Shown here: positions 25,552-32,942 of the stretch, piece by piece | Position numbering within the stretch: the first letter of the stretch is position 1 | How the letters are laid out: the number at the start of each line of letters is the position of its first letter | Assembly (NCBI RefSeq): GCF_002217755.1 | Contig: NZ_BCFL01000016.1 | Location: forward strand, 1,594,319-1,658,318 | Length of the DNA stretch: 64,000 nt | Reading direction: 5' to 3' | From: Streptomyces hyaluromycini | GTDB lineage: Bacteria; Actinomycetota; Actinomycetes; Streptomycetales; Streptomycetaceae | Made by a program: the position numbers and the translations under genes | The notes under the pieces: model-generated | The model's database searches: none | What the model saw: only the letters and a program-made list of their open reading frames with translations | Told to the model about the DNA's origin: nothing

Positions 25552-26342
25552 GCGTGGGCTCCAGGATGGTGGGCTTCTCGTTGGGCGGCCAGCTGATCGG
25601 CCAGCGCATCGGGCCCGATCTTGCTTAGGGCCCACAGGCTGCTGGATCGACGTGCCCACCGCCAGAGCGGGTTGTCCACAGGGGTGTGGAAGGGCAGCAC
25701 GGGAATGCCGTGGACGTCGAAAGGACCAGCGTCGAGGTAACGCAGACCACCGGTGCCGCACAGATAGTGGGTGCTGCCGGTGGCTGCCGCGAGGTCGGCA
25801 AGGCGCTCGGAGCGGCCTTGCCGGGTCGGGATCCCGCTGCTGTCCCGCACCTTGCCCGACCAGCCGAGAGCGCTGAGCAGGGCGATCGTCGATGTCCTCG
25901 CCAGGTCGGCCACACGGTCCGACTCGTCGAGCGCGGCCAGCACCTCGGACACAGCACCCCAGTAGGGACTGCGGCCGTAGTACTGGCGGACGAGAAGCTG
26001 GACCGTCCGGCGCGAGCGACGCGGATCAACAAGCCGTGCCTGGCTGATCAGCGTCGGGCGCCCGTGGGGAAGGTGCGTCGGGAGCGTGAGCCACTGCTGT
26101 CGGGATGGATCGTCCAGGGCGGCGAGACGGGCGCGGTGCTGGTAGTCGCGCCGGGCGAACTGCACGTCGTCCAGGACGATCCACAGGTCGGCGCAGAACA
26201 GCTTCGCCAGCGTGGACAGCCGGGGAAACAGGTTCGGTTGGTGGATCGCGCACAGCCCGTCCAACGCATCGGCGCTGGGCGGCTCAGGTACTGATGAGGC
26301 GGCTGTCGAAGCCGGCGCCCAGGAGGCGCTCGTAAGCGTCAT
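25548..26342 (-). CDS. WbqC-like family protein
   Basis: About 264 residues; the start is uncertain. ATG 26342 has a GGGGG upstream but overlaps the ydcF-like gene by 59 bp, and a TTG at 26264 would begin just before the conserved core. The core CAIHQPNLFPRLSTLAKLFC (the IHQPN...P hallmark of WbqC), VLDDVQFARRDYQHRARL and the later YLCGTGGLRYLD (S/G-G-x-G-x-x-Y) match the family. WbqC proteins occur in sugar and natural-product pathways and are thought to modify amino groups, but their chemistry is poorly defined. It is co-transcribed between ydcF-like and flavoprotein genes. Confidence 0.78.
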   Translation of the reverse strand: MTLTSASWAPASTAASSVPEPPSADALDGLCAIHQPNLFPRLSTLAKLFCADLWIVLDDVQFARRDYQHRARLAALDDPSRQQWLTLPTHLPHGRPTLISQARLVDPRRSRRTVQLLVRQYYGRSPYWGAVSEVLAALDESDRVADLARTSTIALLSALGWSGKVRDSSGIPTRQGRSERLADLAAATGSTHYLCGTGGLRYLDAGPFDVHGIPVLPFHTPVDNPLWRWARRSSSLWALSKIGPDALADQLAAQREAHHPGAHA

Positions 26343-26973
26343 ACACATCCCCCGGTACGTCCTGCTCGACGGCGAAGCCGAGCTTCGGGTACTCGATCAC
26401 CCGTTGCAGGTCCCCGACGAGCATGTCGACGACGAGCTTCTCGTCGCCGATGGACTTGATGTAGTCGTCCAACTCCAGCGGCTCGGAGGCGCACACAACC
26501 TCAGCCTCGGGCCAAAGCTTGCGGCAGGTCGCATACGAGCGGCGCTCCATGTACGGCTTGGAGATCAGCAGCAGCGACTGCACTTCCACCCCGGCCTCGG
26601 CCAGCAGCTCGCGGGAGAAGGTGATGTTCTGGCCGGTGTTTGCGGCCTTCGACTCCACGATGATCGCCTCGTCCGGCACCCCCAGGCTCAGCGCGTGCTC
26701 GCGGTAGTGGACGGCCTCGCCGCGCGGGAAGCGAGCGCGGGTGGTGGGGCTGTTGCCGCCGCTGAAGACCACGACCGGGAAAAGGTCAGCGCGATAAAGG
26801 TCGACCGCAGTAGTCGCGACCCCGAGGTCGTGGCTGCCCAGGCCGATCGCCGCCGAGCAGGGCCGCAGCTCGTGGCCCATCTGGTGGTAATTCCAGATCA
26901 GCGTAGCGTCGTGGAACTGCTCGTCGGTGATCTGGCGCTGCTGGTGCTCCGGCACTGGCACTCCCTGGCTCAT
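26284..26973 (-). CDS. YdcF/ElyC-family DUF218 protein
   Basis: 229 residues. The DUF218 pattern is clear: AIGLGSHDLGVATTAVDLYR, LFPVVVFSGGNSPTTRARFPRGEAVHYREHAL, IIVESKAANTGQNI (the E-x-x-x-x-N-T-x-x-N signature), LLLISKPYMERRSYATC. No membrane helix is seen, so this is the soluble type. The family is suspected to act on nucleotide-linked or polyprenyl-linked substrates, but no reaction is proven. Its ATG overlaps the regulator stop (ATGA) and its 3' end overlaps the wbqC-like gene. Confidence 0.87.
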   Translation of the reverse strand: MSQGVPVPEHQQRQITDEQFHDATLIWNYHQMGHELRPCSAAIGLGSHDLGVATTAVDLYRADLFPVVVFSGGNSPTTRARFPRGEAVHYREHALSLGVPDEAIIVESKAANTGQNITFSRELLAEAGVEVQSLLLISKPYMERRSYATCRKLWPEAEVVCASEPLELDDYIKSIGDEKLVVDMLVGDLQRVIEYPKLGFAVEQDVPGDVYDAYERLLGAGFDSRLIST

Positions 26974-28013
26974 CCTTGCTGGCCCTTTCGGATGCCCTCA
27001 ATACTGCGCAGCTGGTGGCTCAGCCCGTACTGCCGGGCCACCTGTGCCGCCTGGTCGAGGACGGACAGCCCATCATTCCGGGTCGCCGCATCCGACAGAA
27101 GGATGTGCCCGTACGCGGTGTCCAGCCGCACCCGCTGCATCGGGGAGTCGACCGTGCCGGTGGTGCGCGCGATGTCGATGTAATGCAGTGCCTGCTTCAG
27201 GTCGCCGGCACCGCGATGGGCCAGGGCCAGCTTCTGGTGGGCGACCGACCAGTCCTCCGGCTCGCCCAGGTCCTCGAAGGCACGAGTGGCGGCCGTCATC
27301 GCGTTGGTGGCGTACTCGTTGTCGCCCTCCTTGCTCAGCGCCGTACCCACCCACAGCCGCGCCCTGGCACGGTCACGCGGGCTCAGGCGCTGGTCCCCGG
27401 CGAGGAGTTCGTAGTGGCGAGCGGAGGATTCCAACTCGCCCGACATCTCCTGAACGACGGCCAGGGACAGCTCGATCTGAGCCACCCGGCGTGGGATGTC
27501 GAGCTCGGTGAACATGCCGCGGGCGGTCAGGTAGGAGTGGCGGGCGGAGAGTGGGCCGAGGATCGCGCCCTGATCGCGCTGGAGGTCGCCCAGGAGCACG
27601 AGGGAACGGCCGTACAAATAGAGACCCTTGTCGTCCAGCTGCTGGGGTGCACGGCTGCCCAACCAGCGGTTCAACAGGGTTGAGGCGAACGGGAAGTCCT
27701 GACGGCTGATGCAGACAACAGCGCGCTCGATGTCCTCGGTCCAGGTCTCGTAGTCCGCCGACCGCGCGCTCTTCCGCTCAGGGAACAGCATTGCCTCGAA
27801 GCGGGCTTGGGCGGCGGAATCCGCCCGTGCGAGTCCGGTGTCGAGGATGGCCTGGGTGTCCGGTCGGGGCTGTGTCTCCGCGCCAAGGCTCTCCCACTTC
27901 GCAACCGTGCGCAGCGCGACACCGAGGTGCTCGGCGAAAGCGCGCGTGCTCATACGCAACGCGGCGCGCAGGGCGCTCGCCTCCCGACCTGTCCATTGCT
28001 GCACGCTGACCAC
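26970..28013 (-). CDS. helix-turn-helix regulator with a TPR-like helical domain
   Basis: 347 residues from GTG 28013 (AGGGAGG six bases upstream). Residues ~15-50 form an XRE-type helix-turn-helix (AALRMSTRAFAEHLGVALRT, VAKWE). The remaining ~290 residues are repeated helical pairs in the style of tetratricopeptide repeats (ARHYELLAGDQRLSPRDRAR, ALHYIDIARTTG, AYGHILLSDA). This architecture is common in actinomycete regulators that read a peptide or small-molecule signal. It heads the operon with ydcF-, wbqC- and flavoprotein-like genes and is divergent from the radical SAM side, so it probably controls both through the repeats at 28067-28088. Confidence 0.85.
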   Translation of the reverse strand: MVSVQQWTGREASALRAALRMSTRAFAEHLGVALRTVAKWESLGAETQPRPDTQAILDTGLARADSAAQARFEAMLFPERKSARSADYETWTEDIERAVVCISRQDFPFASTLLNRWLGSRAPQQLDDKGLYLYGRSLVLLGDLQRDQGAILGPLSARHSYLTARGMFTELDIPRRVAQIELSLAVVQEMSGELESSARHYELLAGDQRLSPRDRARARLWVGTALSKEGDNEYATNAMTAATRAFEDLGEPEDWSVAHQKLALAHRGAGDLKQALHYIDIARTTGTVDSPMQRVRLDTAYGHILLSDAATRNDGLSVLDQAAQVARQYGLSHQLRSIEGIRKGQQG

Positions 28014-28066
28014 GGATGACCTCCCTCCGTCACGTATGGAAGCACTGTCGGTGACGACGTGGGATG

Positions 28067-28088
28067 GGAAGTGCAACGGAAGTACAAC
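28067..28088. promoter_or_regulatory. tandem 11-bp repeat in the divergent promoter region (candidate operator)
   Basis: GGAAGTGCAAC (28067-28077) is followed immediately by GGAAGTACAAC (28078-28088); a partial third copy GGAAGCACTG is at 28038. They lie between the regulator start (28013) and the first rightward gene, at about one helical turn per repeat, as expected for an operator bound by the neighbouring helix-turn-helix protein. Confidence 0.55.
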
Positions 28089-28126
28089 AGCAGGTCATTT
28101 CGAGGCCGTTCACGACGGCCGACGCT

Positions 28127-28549
28127 ATGGGCATGGACGACGACCTCATCACCGAACGCCGCCCCGTCGCCTTCCCCCAGGTCTTCGGCTACCTACGCCA
28201 CGTCACCGGCGGGCTGCCCCGCCACGCGGCGCTCGTCGACTGCCTCACCGAGTACTGTGAACGGCACGAACTGACCCTGTGCGGTGTCTTCACCGAACGC
28301 GACTCCACGGTGATCATCCGGTCCCCGGCCTGCGTCGGTCTGCTCGACACGCTCGAACTCCCCGATGCCTACGGTGCCGTGGTTCCGGCTGTCAGCCACC
28401 TCGGCCCGAAGGGCCTCGGCACCGAGCGCAAGCGGCAGATAACAGCAGCAGGCGCTCGTCTGATCGTGGTCCGCCACTTCACGCCGACCACGGAATCCAC
28501 TTCTTCGCTCGACGCGAGCCACAGCTTCTGGCCGCAGGCGGATTCGTGA
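28127..28549 (+). CDS. hypothetical protein, first rightward gene of the cargo cluster
   Basis: 140 residues from ATG 28127 (28133 is also possible); an earlier ATG at 28064 lies in the tandem operator repeats and is unlikely. The sequence LTLCGVFTERDSTVIIRSPA and DAYGAVVPAVSHLGPKGLG faintly recalls the resolvase fold of serine recombinases, but no catalytic Ser arrangement can be shown. Family not recognised. The stop overlaps the next start (TGATG), so it is translationally coupled to the following gene. Confidence 0.6.
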   Translation: MGMDDDLITERRPVAFPQVFGYLRHVTGGLPRHAALVDCLTEYCERHELTLCGVFTERDSTVIIRSPACVGLLDTLELPDAYGAVVPAVSHLGPKGLGTERKRQITAAGARLIVVRHFTPTTESTSSLDASHSFWPQADS

Positions 28550-28962
28550 TGTCCGTGCGCGATGCGTTGCGAAAGGCTCCCATGGTGAACGACGTGCCGG
28601 GGCTGCGGCTGCTGAAGGTCGGCGACGGCTGGGACGTCGTGCGCACCTCCGCCGAGATCGGCCTCCTGGCCCTGGCCTTCCTGCGCTGCACTGGTACTTC
28701 CGTCGGCCCCGTGCTCTACGACAGGCCCAACGGGCGTCTCTACTACGCCGTCCCGACCGGCTCCGCAGCCAGCTGGGACGATCTGCCGGTACGGCACCTC
28801 TCCACCAACTCCTGGCTCGTCGCGCCCGGCCTGGAGCTGCTCGACGACTGGTTCGGCGGGTGGTGCGAGCTGCCTGACGACGACACCCTCACCGACACGG
28901 AGGCCCTCCGCGCTGCTCTCCAGCACCCCTACGTCGCCACAGCTCTGGAGGCGGTTCGATGA
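28549..28962 (+). CDS. hypothetical protein
   Basis: 137 residues from ATG 28549 (TGATG overlap with the upstream stop; GTG 28546 is an alternative). It contains VGPVLYDRPNGRLYYAVPTG and HLSTNSWLVAPGLELLDDWFGGW, a layout similar to small Streptomyces proteins related to the N-terminal part of primase/polymerase-like proteins; this likeness is from memory and weak. It has no membrane helix. It overlaps the next gene by four bases. Confidence 0.62.
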   Translation: MSVRDALRKAPMVNDVPGLRLLKVGDGWDVVRTSAEIGLLALAFLRCTGTSVGPVLYDRPNGRLYYAVPTGSAASWDDLPVRHLSTNSWLVAPGLELLDDWFGGWCELPDDDTLTDTEALRAALQHPYVATALEAVR

Positions 28963-29195
28963 CCAGCCGCACGATCATGCGCCACCAGGAGTGGACCCTC
29001 CAGCCCGACCGGGAACCCGACGCAGAGCCCACCACGTACGCGATGCAGTGCGCGGTCTGTGGCGAGACCTCGCCGCCCGGCACCGACTTCGCCGAACCGC
29101 AGAGCTGGGTGTTCACGCACGGTGGCCACAATCCCTCGCACCATACGTACCGGGAGATCATCACCCGCTCGTGGAGGGCCTGGTGGAAGCCGTAA
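28959..29195 (+). CDS. small zinc-ribbon-like protein (DUF7848-like)
   Basis: 78 residues. A C-x-x-C pair (MQCAVCGETSPPGTDF) and a late H-T-H/H-H pair (WVFTHGGHNPSHHTYREI) could form a zinc site; the W-x-x-x-H-x-x-x-N-P-x-H-H pattern is familiar from small Streptomyces proteins now called DUF7848. ATGA overlap with the previous gene shows coupling. Function unknown; such proteins often sit beside regulator/kinase gene groups like this one. Confidence 0.7.
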   Translation: MTSRTIMRHQEWTLQPDREPDAEPTTYAMQCAVCGETSPPGTDFAEPQSWVFTHGGHNPSHHTYREIITRSWRAWWKP

Positions 29196-29290
29196 ACGGC
29201 CTTCTCAGCGCCCAGGTCACGCAGGGTGACCGCTACGCCGGACCACTGCTGATCGTGCTCGTGTCCGCCTCGTAAGGCTTCGCGATCGAC

Positions 29291-29431
29291 GTGACCGCCT
29301 CGACACGCACGGATCAAACCCCTGACCCGCGCTTGGCGGGGGGTCCACCGGCTGAGCTGGCGGCCAACCTGATCGCCGCCCACTACCAGGCCCGACCCAC
29401 CACTCATACCCTTCCAGCGGAGGTTCCATGA
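29291..29431 (+). CDS. possible 46-residue small protein upstream of the radical SAM gene
   Basis: A short frame from GTG 29291 ends in TGA at 29429-29431, overlapping the radical SAM ATG (ATGA). It encodes a peptide beginning VTASTRTDQTPDP with a helical LAANLIAAHYQARP segment. The overlap is the same kind of coupling seen throughout this cluster, which is the main argument for it. The ribosome site is weak (AAGG, too far). It could be a leader peptide, a small partner or chance. Confidence 0.35.
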   Translation: MTASTRTDQTPDPRLAGGPPAELAANLIAAHYQARPTTHTLPAEVP

Positions 29432-30588
29432 CCGAGACGAACACCAGCGCCGAGAGGCAGGGGGCCAAAACAGCTCCGCGGCTCGTGGCCAGCCCGTTTC
29501 TCGCCCAGTACCTCCTCGTCCAGCCCGGCCGGGCAGCCGGCGTGCGTATCCCGGAAGTCCGCTACGAGGAGCTGCGGGCCTCGGGCACGGAAGGCCGATC
29601 CGTCCCGGACTGGCTGGCCGACGCGGCGCGGGAAGCGTGGGGGACCGAGCTGCCCGCGTCGCCGGTCGGGAACGTCGTGCTCGTCCGTGAGCGGTCCCGG
29701 TACGGGTACGGCAAGGCGTCATGGGAGATCAACCTCGGCTGTGACTACGACTGCGAGTTCTGCTACCTCGGGGAGAAGCGGTTCGAGGGCCTGGACTGGA
29801 CCGGTAAGCAGGCGCTACTGCAGACACTGAGGGACGCCGGTGTCTTGTGGTTGCAGATCACCGGCGGTGAAGCGCTGATCGACCGCGAGTTCGGCGCGGC
29901 GTACGAGTACGCCCACCGGCTCGGAATGATGGTCCAGGTCTCGTCCAACGGCTCCTCGCTGCGGAAGCAGCCGATCCGGGACCTGTTCGCCCGCCACCGG
30001 CCATACCGGCTGACCCTGAGCGTCTACGGCGCCACCCCCGAGACGTACGACAAGGTGACGCGGAACCGCGGGGCGTTCGGCCGGTTCCTGACGGGCCTGG
30101 ACGCCGCTCGCGAGGACAGGCTGCCGGTCCGCCTGAACGTGATCGTCTCGGACGGCAACGCGCACGAGACAGACGCGATGGTGTGCCTCGCGAAGTCGTA
30201 CGGCTTCCCGCATCAGGTCTTCACGAACATGTCGCCCACGATCGATGGCGACGCGAACCCCCTGGCGACGCAGGCACTGGACCATCTCAAGGCCCGTAGC
30301 GTCTTCACCGGCTGCAACGCCGGCCACACGTTCTTCCACGTCAACCCGCACGGCATCGCGTCGATCTGCAAGGTCGGCCGCGACCCGAGCGTGAACCTCA
30401 TCACCGAGGGCGTCGAAGCCCTCCCCCGACTCGGCGCGGTCGCCGAGTCCCTACAGCTCCGCACCGGTGGATGCTCCGGCTGCACGAAGGTCGGCACGTG
30501 CCGCACGTGCCGACCGCTGGCCAGGCTCTACCAGGAGGCGGGGGACCGACGAGAGCTCTACTGCCAACATGGAGGTTACGGATCATGA
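29428..30588 (+). CDS. radical SAM enzyme with SPASM-like C-terminal cysteines
   Basis: 386 residues from ATG 29428 (GGAGG upstream). The radical SAM cluster motif C-x-x-x-C-x-x-C is NLGCDYDCEFCYLG (~residues 103-114), with the GGE-type SAM motif LWLQITGGEALIDREF (~147-162). The C-terminus has a cysteine set for auxiliary Fe-S clusters: TGCNAGHTFFHVNPHG, ICKVGR, GGCSGCTKVGTCRTCRP, LYCQHGG. Residues 1-95 could be a substrate-recognition region. SPASM enzymes mostly modify ribosomal peptides. A 70-residue peptide gene overlaps its stop codon, which makes it the natural candidate substrate. Confidence 0.9.
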   Translation: MTETNTSAERQGAKTAPRLVASPFLAQYLLVQPGRAAGVRIPEVRYEELRASGTEGRSVPDWLADAAREAWGTELPASPVGNVVLVRERSRYGYGKASWEINLGCDYDCEFCYLGEKRFEGLDWTGKQALLQTLRDAGVLWLQITGGEALIDREFGAAYEYAHRLGMMVQVSSNGSSLRKQPIRDLFARHRPYRLTLSVYGATPETYDKVTRNRGAFGRFLTGLDAAREDRLPVRLNVIVSDGNAHETDAMVCLAKSYGFPHQVFTNMSPTIDGDANPLATQALDHLKARSVFTGCNAGHTFFHVNPHGIASICKVGRDPSVNLITEGVEALPRLGAVAESLQLRTGGCSGCTKVGTCRTCRPLARLYQEAGDRRELYCQHGGYGS

Positions 30589-30797
30589 CTCCGCCCACCG
30601 CACTCCTGACCCCGCCTCGCGAACCGGTCATGCTCACCATCGGCCGACGTCCAGCGGACAACCCGACCAGCGCCCTGCCGGTGTCGCTGATCGCCGCGTC
30701 AATCAAGGACGACGAGTTCCAGATCATCGCCGACCTGGACGAGGCTACCGAGGGCGCCGAGTGCAGCTGCTCGGCTGGGGATGACCAGCCGTACTAG
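30585..30797 (+). CDS. 70-residue peptide, candidate substrate of the radical SAM enzyme
   Basis: The ATG at 30585 overlaps the radical SAM stop (ATGA) and has GGAGG nine bases upstream. The N-terminal half is Pro-rich (MTPPTALLTPPREP), the middle is leader-like and helical/acidic (LIAASIKDDEFQIIADLDE), and the end is ATEGAECSCSAGDDQPY with two cysteines in C-S-C. Length, coupling and a Cys/Ser-rich tail fit a RiPP precursor. No cleavage motif such as GG is obvious. It could alternatively be a small accessory protein. Confidence 0.65.
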   Translation: MTPPTALLTPPREPVMLTIGRRPADNPTSALPVSLIAASIKDDEFQIIADLDEATEGAECSCSAGDDQPY

Positions 30798-30898
30798 ATC
30801 CATCACGGGCGGCGCTCGTTCCCCCTCTCAGTGCCGCCTCGGCCGTACCCTGGCCGGGGCGGCATTCCCCATACCCGAGCACCCCTGAGGAACCCCGC

Positions 30899-31705
30899 GT
30901 GTCCATGTCCCGCATCCCCTTCCAGCAGCTCCCCGCTGGCATCCGACGGGCCATCTCCGACAAAACCGGCGCCGTCCATCAGGCAGCCACCACCCCGGGC
31001 GGCATGAACTCCGGCATCGCCTCTGTCCTGAAGACCGAAAGCGGCAGGGTCTTCGTGAAGGGCATCCCGACCGACCACCCCCAGGTCGGTGCACAGCGCC
31101 GCGAGGCGGCGATCGCCCCGCATCTTCCGGCGTCCTGCCCACGCCTGTACTGGCACCTGGAGCTCGATGGCTGGAGCCTTCTCGGCTACGAGGTGGTCGA
31201 CGGCCGCCACGCCGACTACGCGCCCGGCTCACCCGACCTGCCGCTCGTGGAAGCCGCGCTCACCGAACTACAAGCAGTCACGGCCCCGGCCGACATCGAG
31301 ATCAAGGACGCTGTCGACCGGTGGGCGGACTACGCCCCACCGGGGACGTTGCAGTACTTCAGCGGTGACATCCTCCTGCACACCGACTTCGCCAGGGATA
31401 ACGTACTGATCGTCGGCAAACGGGCCCGGCTCGTCGACTGGGCATGGCCGACGCGAGGTGCAGCATGGATCGACCCGGGCGCCCTGGCACTGCAACTCGC
31501 GGACTCCGGCCACCCGGTGGAGGAGGCGGTCGCTTTCGCGGGCCGCTTCCCGTCATGGCGGGACGCCGAACCAGCAGCCCTCGCGGCGTTCGGCGCGGCC
31601 ACCGCGGCACTGTGGCGAGAGATCGCCGAGGAAGACGAGATCCCGTGGAAGCGGGGGATGGCAGAGCGGGCGGCGGCACTCGCGGATGTCCTTGCCAACG
31701 GGTAG
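30899..31705 (+). CDS. aminoglycoside phosphotransferase-like kinase
   Basis: 268 residues from GTG 30899 (GAGGA upstream; ATG 30905 possible). APH/choline-kinase fold: N-lobe Lys region RVFVKGIPTDHP, Brenner motif LLHTDFARDNVLI (~residues 160-172) and the metal site LVDWAWPTRG (~179-188). The MNSGIASVL glycine-loop is typical of a streptomycete APH subgroup found next to regulators like the one at 26970. APH-like kinases phosphorylate small molecules, and in class V lanthipeptide and thioamitide clusters related proteins act on peptide Ser/Thr. The target here is unknown. Confidence 0.82.
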   Translation: MSMSRIPFQQLPAGIRRAISDKTGAVHQAATTPGGMNSGIASVLKTESGRVFVKGIPTDHPQVGAQRREAAIAPHLPASCPRLYWHLELDGWSLLGYEVVDGRHADYAPGSPDLPLVEAALTELQAVTAPADIEIKDAVDRWADYAPPGTLQYFSGDILLHTDFARDNVLIVGKRARLVDWAWPTRGAAWIDPGALALQLADSGHPVEEAVAFAGRFPSWRDAEPAALAAFGAATAALWREIAEEDEIPWKRGMAERAAALADVLANG

Positions 31706-31799
31706 ATAGCGCAGCATCGCCCGGAAGGTGGTTCCGGTGGGTGGATGGACATGAGGAAGGGGCGGTCACCGGCTGGTAGGCCGCGGAAAGGATTGCGGC

Positions 31800-32858
31800 A
31801 TGGGGTGGAGGCTCGTGGAGACAGTGCCCAATCCTTGGGGGCAGGTGCCGGTATCGGACGGCGGCAGAAGCGTGGTGGCGCCAGTCGCCAGCTACATGGC
31901 CCGGGTCAGGGAAGAGGCCAGCCGCCGGGACTGTGTCTCCCGTCGCCACCACTACGTGCCGCAGTCTTACCTACGGGCGTGGAGCCCGGACGGTCGGCGA
32001 GTGCGGGTCCTGGACACCCGAAACGGCACCGAACGGCTCCAGGGCCTGCGCGATACCTGTGTGAGGGAGAACTTCTACCGGCTCGCCGAGGGCGGTGAGG
32101 CACACAATCAGGCCGAGGCGATGCTGGCCGTCATTGATGACGAAACCGCGCGGCTCCTACGCACACTGCACTCCTGGGCGCCGGGAGATGACTTCATTTT
32201 CGACGACTTCATGTCACTCGCGGTCATACTCGCGTTCCAACGCAACCGGACACCTCAGGTCAGACGCCACCTCGCGGCCATCAACACCTGGCAACGGGAT
32301 CGGGCCGCTCAGGCCATCCGGCCACTGACAGCCGACTGCCACGTCACGGCGATGTTTGACAGCGTCTTCCACGCCGCCGACGAACACTCGACCCGGCAAC
32401 TGGAACTGTGGGACGACCCTAAAGGCCGCTTCATCACAAGCGACCAGCCAGTCCAGCTGTCGCCCGAGGCCGGGCAGGACTACTCCTCCACAACTACCGG
32501 CTCTAGCCTGTGGTGGCCAATCAGCCCAGGCCGCCTTGCCGTCCTCAGTTCGGACCTTCAAGGCATCAAAGTCGTTCACAGGATCGTAAATCGCCAGACG
32601 GTCGACCGGGTGCGCCGGGCCGTCGTGAGAGGTGCCGAGTCAGTGATCATTGCCAAGCCCACCGACTTCGACTTGCCCGTGGGAAAGCGGCTGGGCAGGC
32701 GGCCCCAGCTGCAGGTCGACTGTTCGCCCGTGGCTCCGACCGCACGCAAGTGCAGGATCCACTTCACCTGGGGGCACGGGACGTCGACAGTGGACCGTGC
32801 TTGCGATCCGTTGTGCGCAATGGCAAGCACAAGTAGCGGTACCGGCTCGCTCAGGTAA
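31800..32858 (+). CDS. DUF4238-domain protein
   Basis: 352 residues from ATG 31800 behind GGAAAGGA. The DUF4238 signature is near the N-terminus: SRRHHYVPQSYLRAWSPDGR (H-H-Y-V-P-x-x-Y-L), with later conserved parts (RENFYRL, FITSDQPVQLSP, WWPISPGRLAVLSS). DUF4238 proteins are widespread in mobile elements and defence islands; their activity is not known to me. No membrane helix. Starts the second, defence-like half of the cargo. Confidence 0.85.
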   Translation: MGWRLVETVPNPWGQVPVSDGGRSVVAPVASYMARVREEASRRDCVSRRHHYVPQSYLRAWSPDGRRVRVLDTRNGTERLQGLRDTCVRENFYRLAEGGEAHNQAEAMLAVIDDETARLLRTLHSWAPGDDFIFDDFMSLAVILAFQRNRTPQVRRHLAAINTWQRDRAAQAIRPLTADCHVTAMFDSVFHAADEHSTRQLELWDDPKGRFITSDQPVQLSPEAGQDYSSTTTGSSLWWPISPGRLAVLSSDLQGIKVVHRIVNRQTVDRVRRAVVRGAESVIIAKPTDFDLPVGKRLGRRPQLQVDCSPVAPTARKCRIHFTWGHGTSTVDRACDPLCAMASTSSGTGSLR

Positions 32859-32942
32859 CCGGGTCTTAGTTCCGAAGCCCGAAAGAGCCAGAACCGGCTG
32901 CAGACCGCCCGGGAAATTTGAGCAAATTCTACAGTCGGCGTT

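Noticed and set aside
28064..28126. Upstream ATG for the first rightward cargo gene
   Set aside because: It lies within the tandem 11-bp operator repeats and has no ribosome site; ATG 28127 is preferred.
30585..30797. FxLD-type lanthipeptide precursor
   Set aside because: FQIIADLD only loosely resembles the motif, and no LanB/LanC-type genes are nearby.
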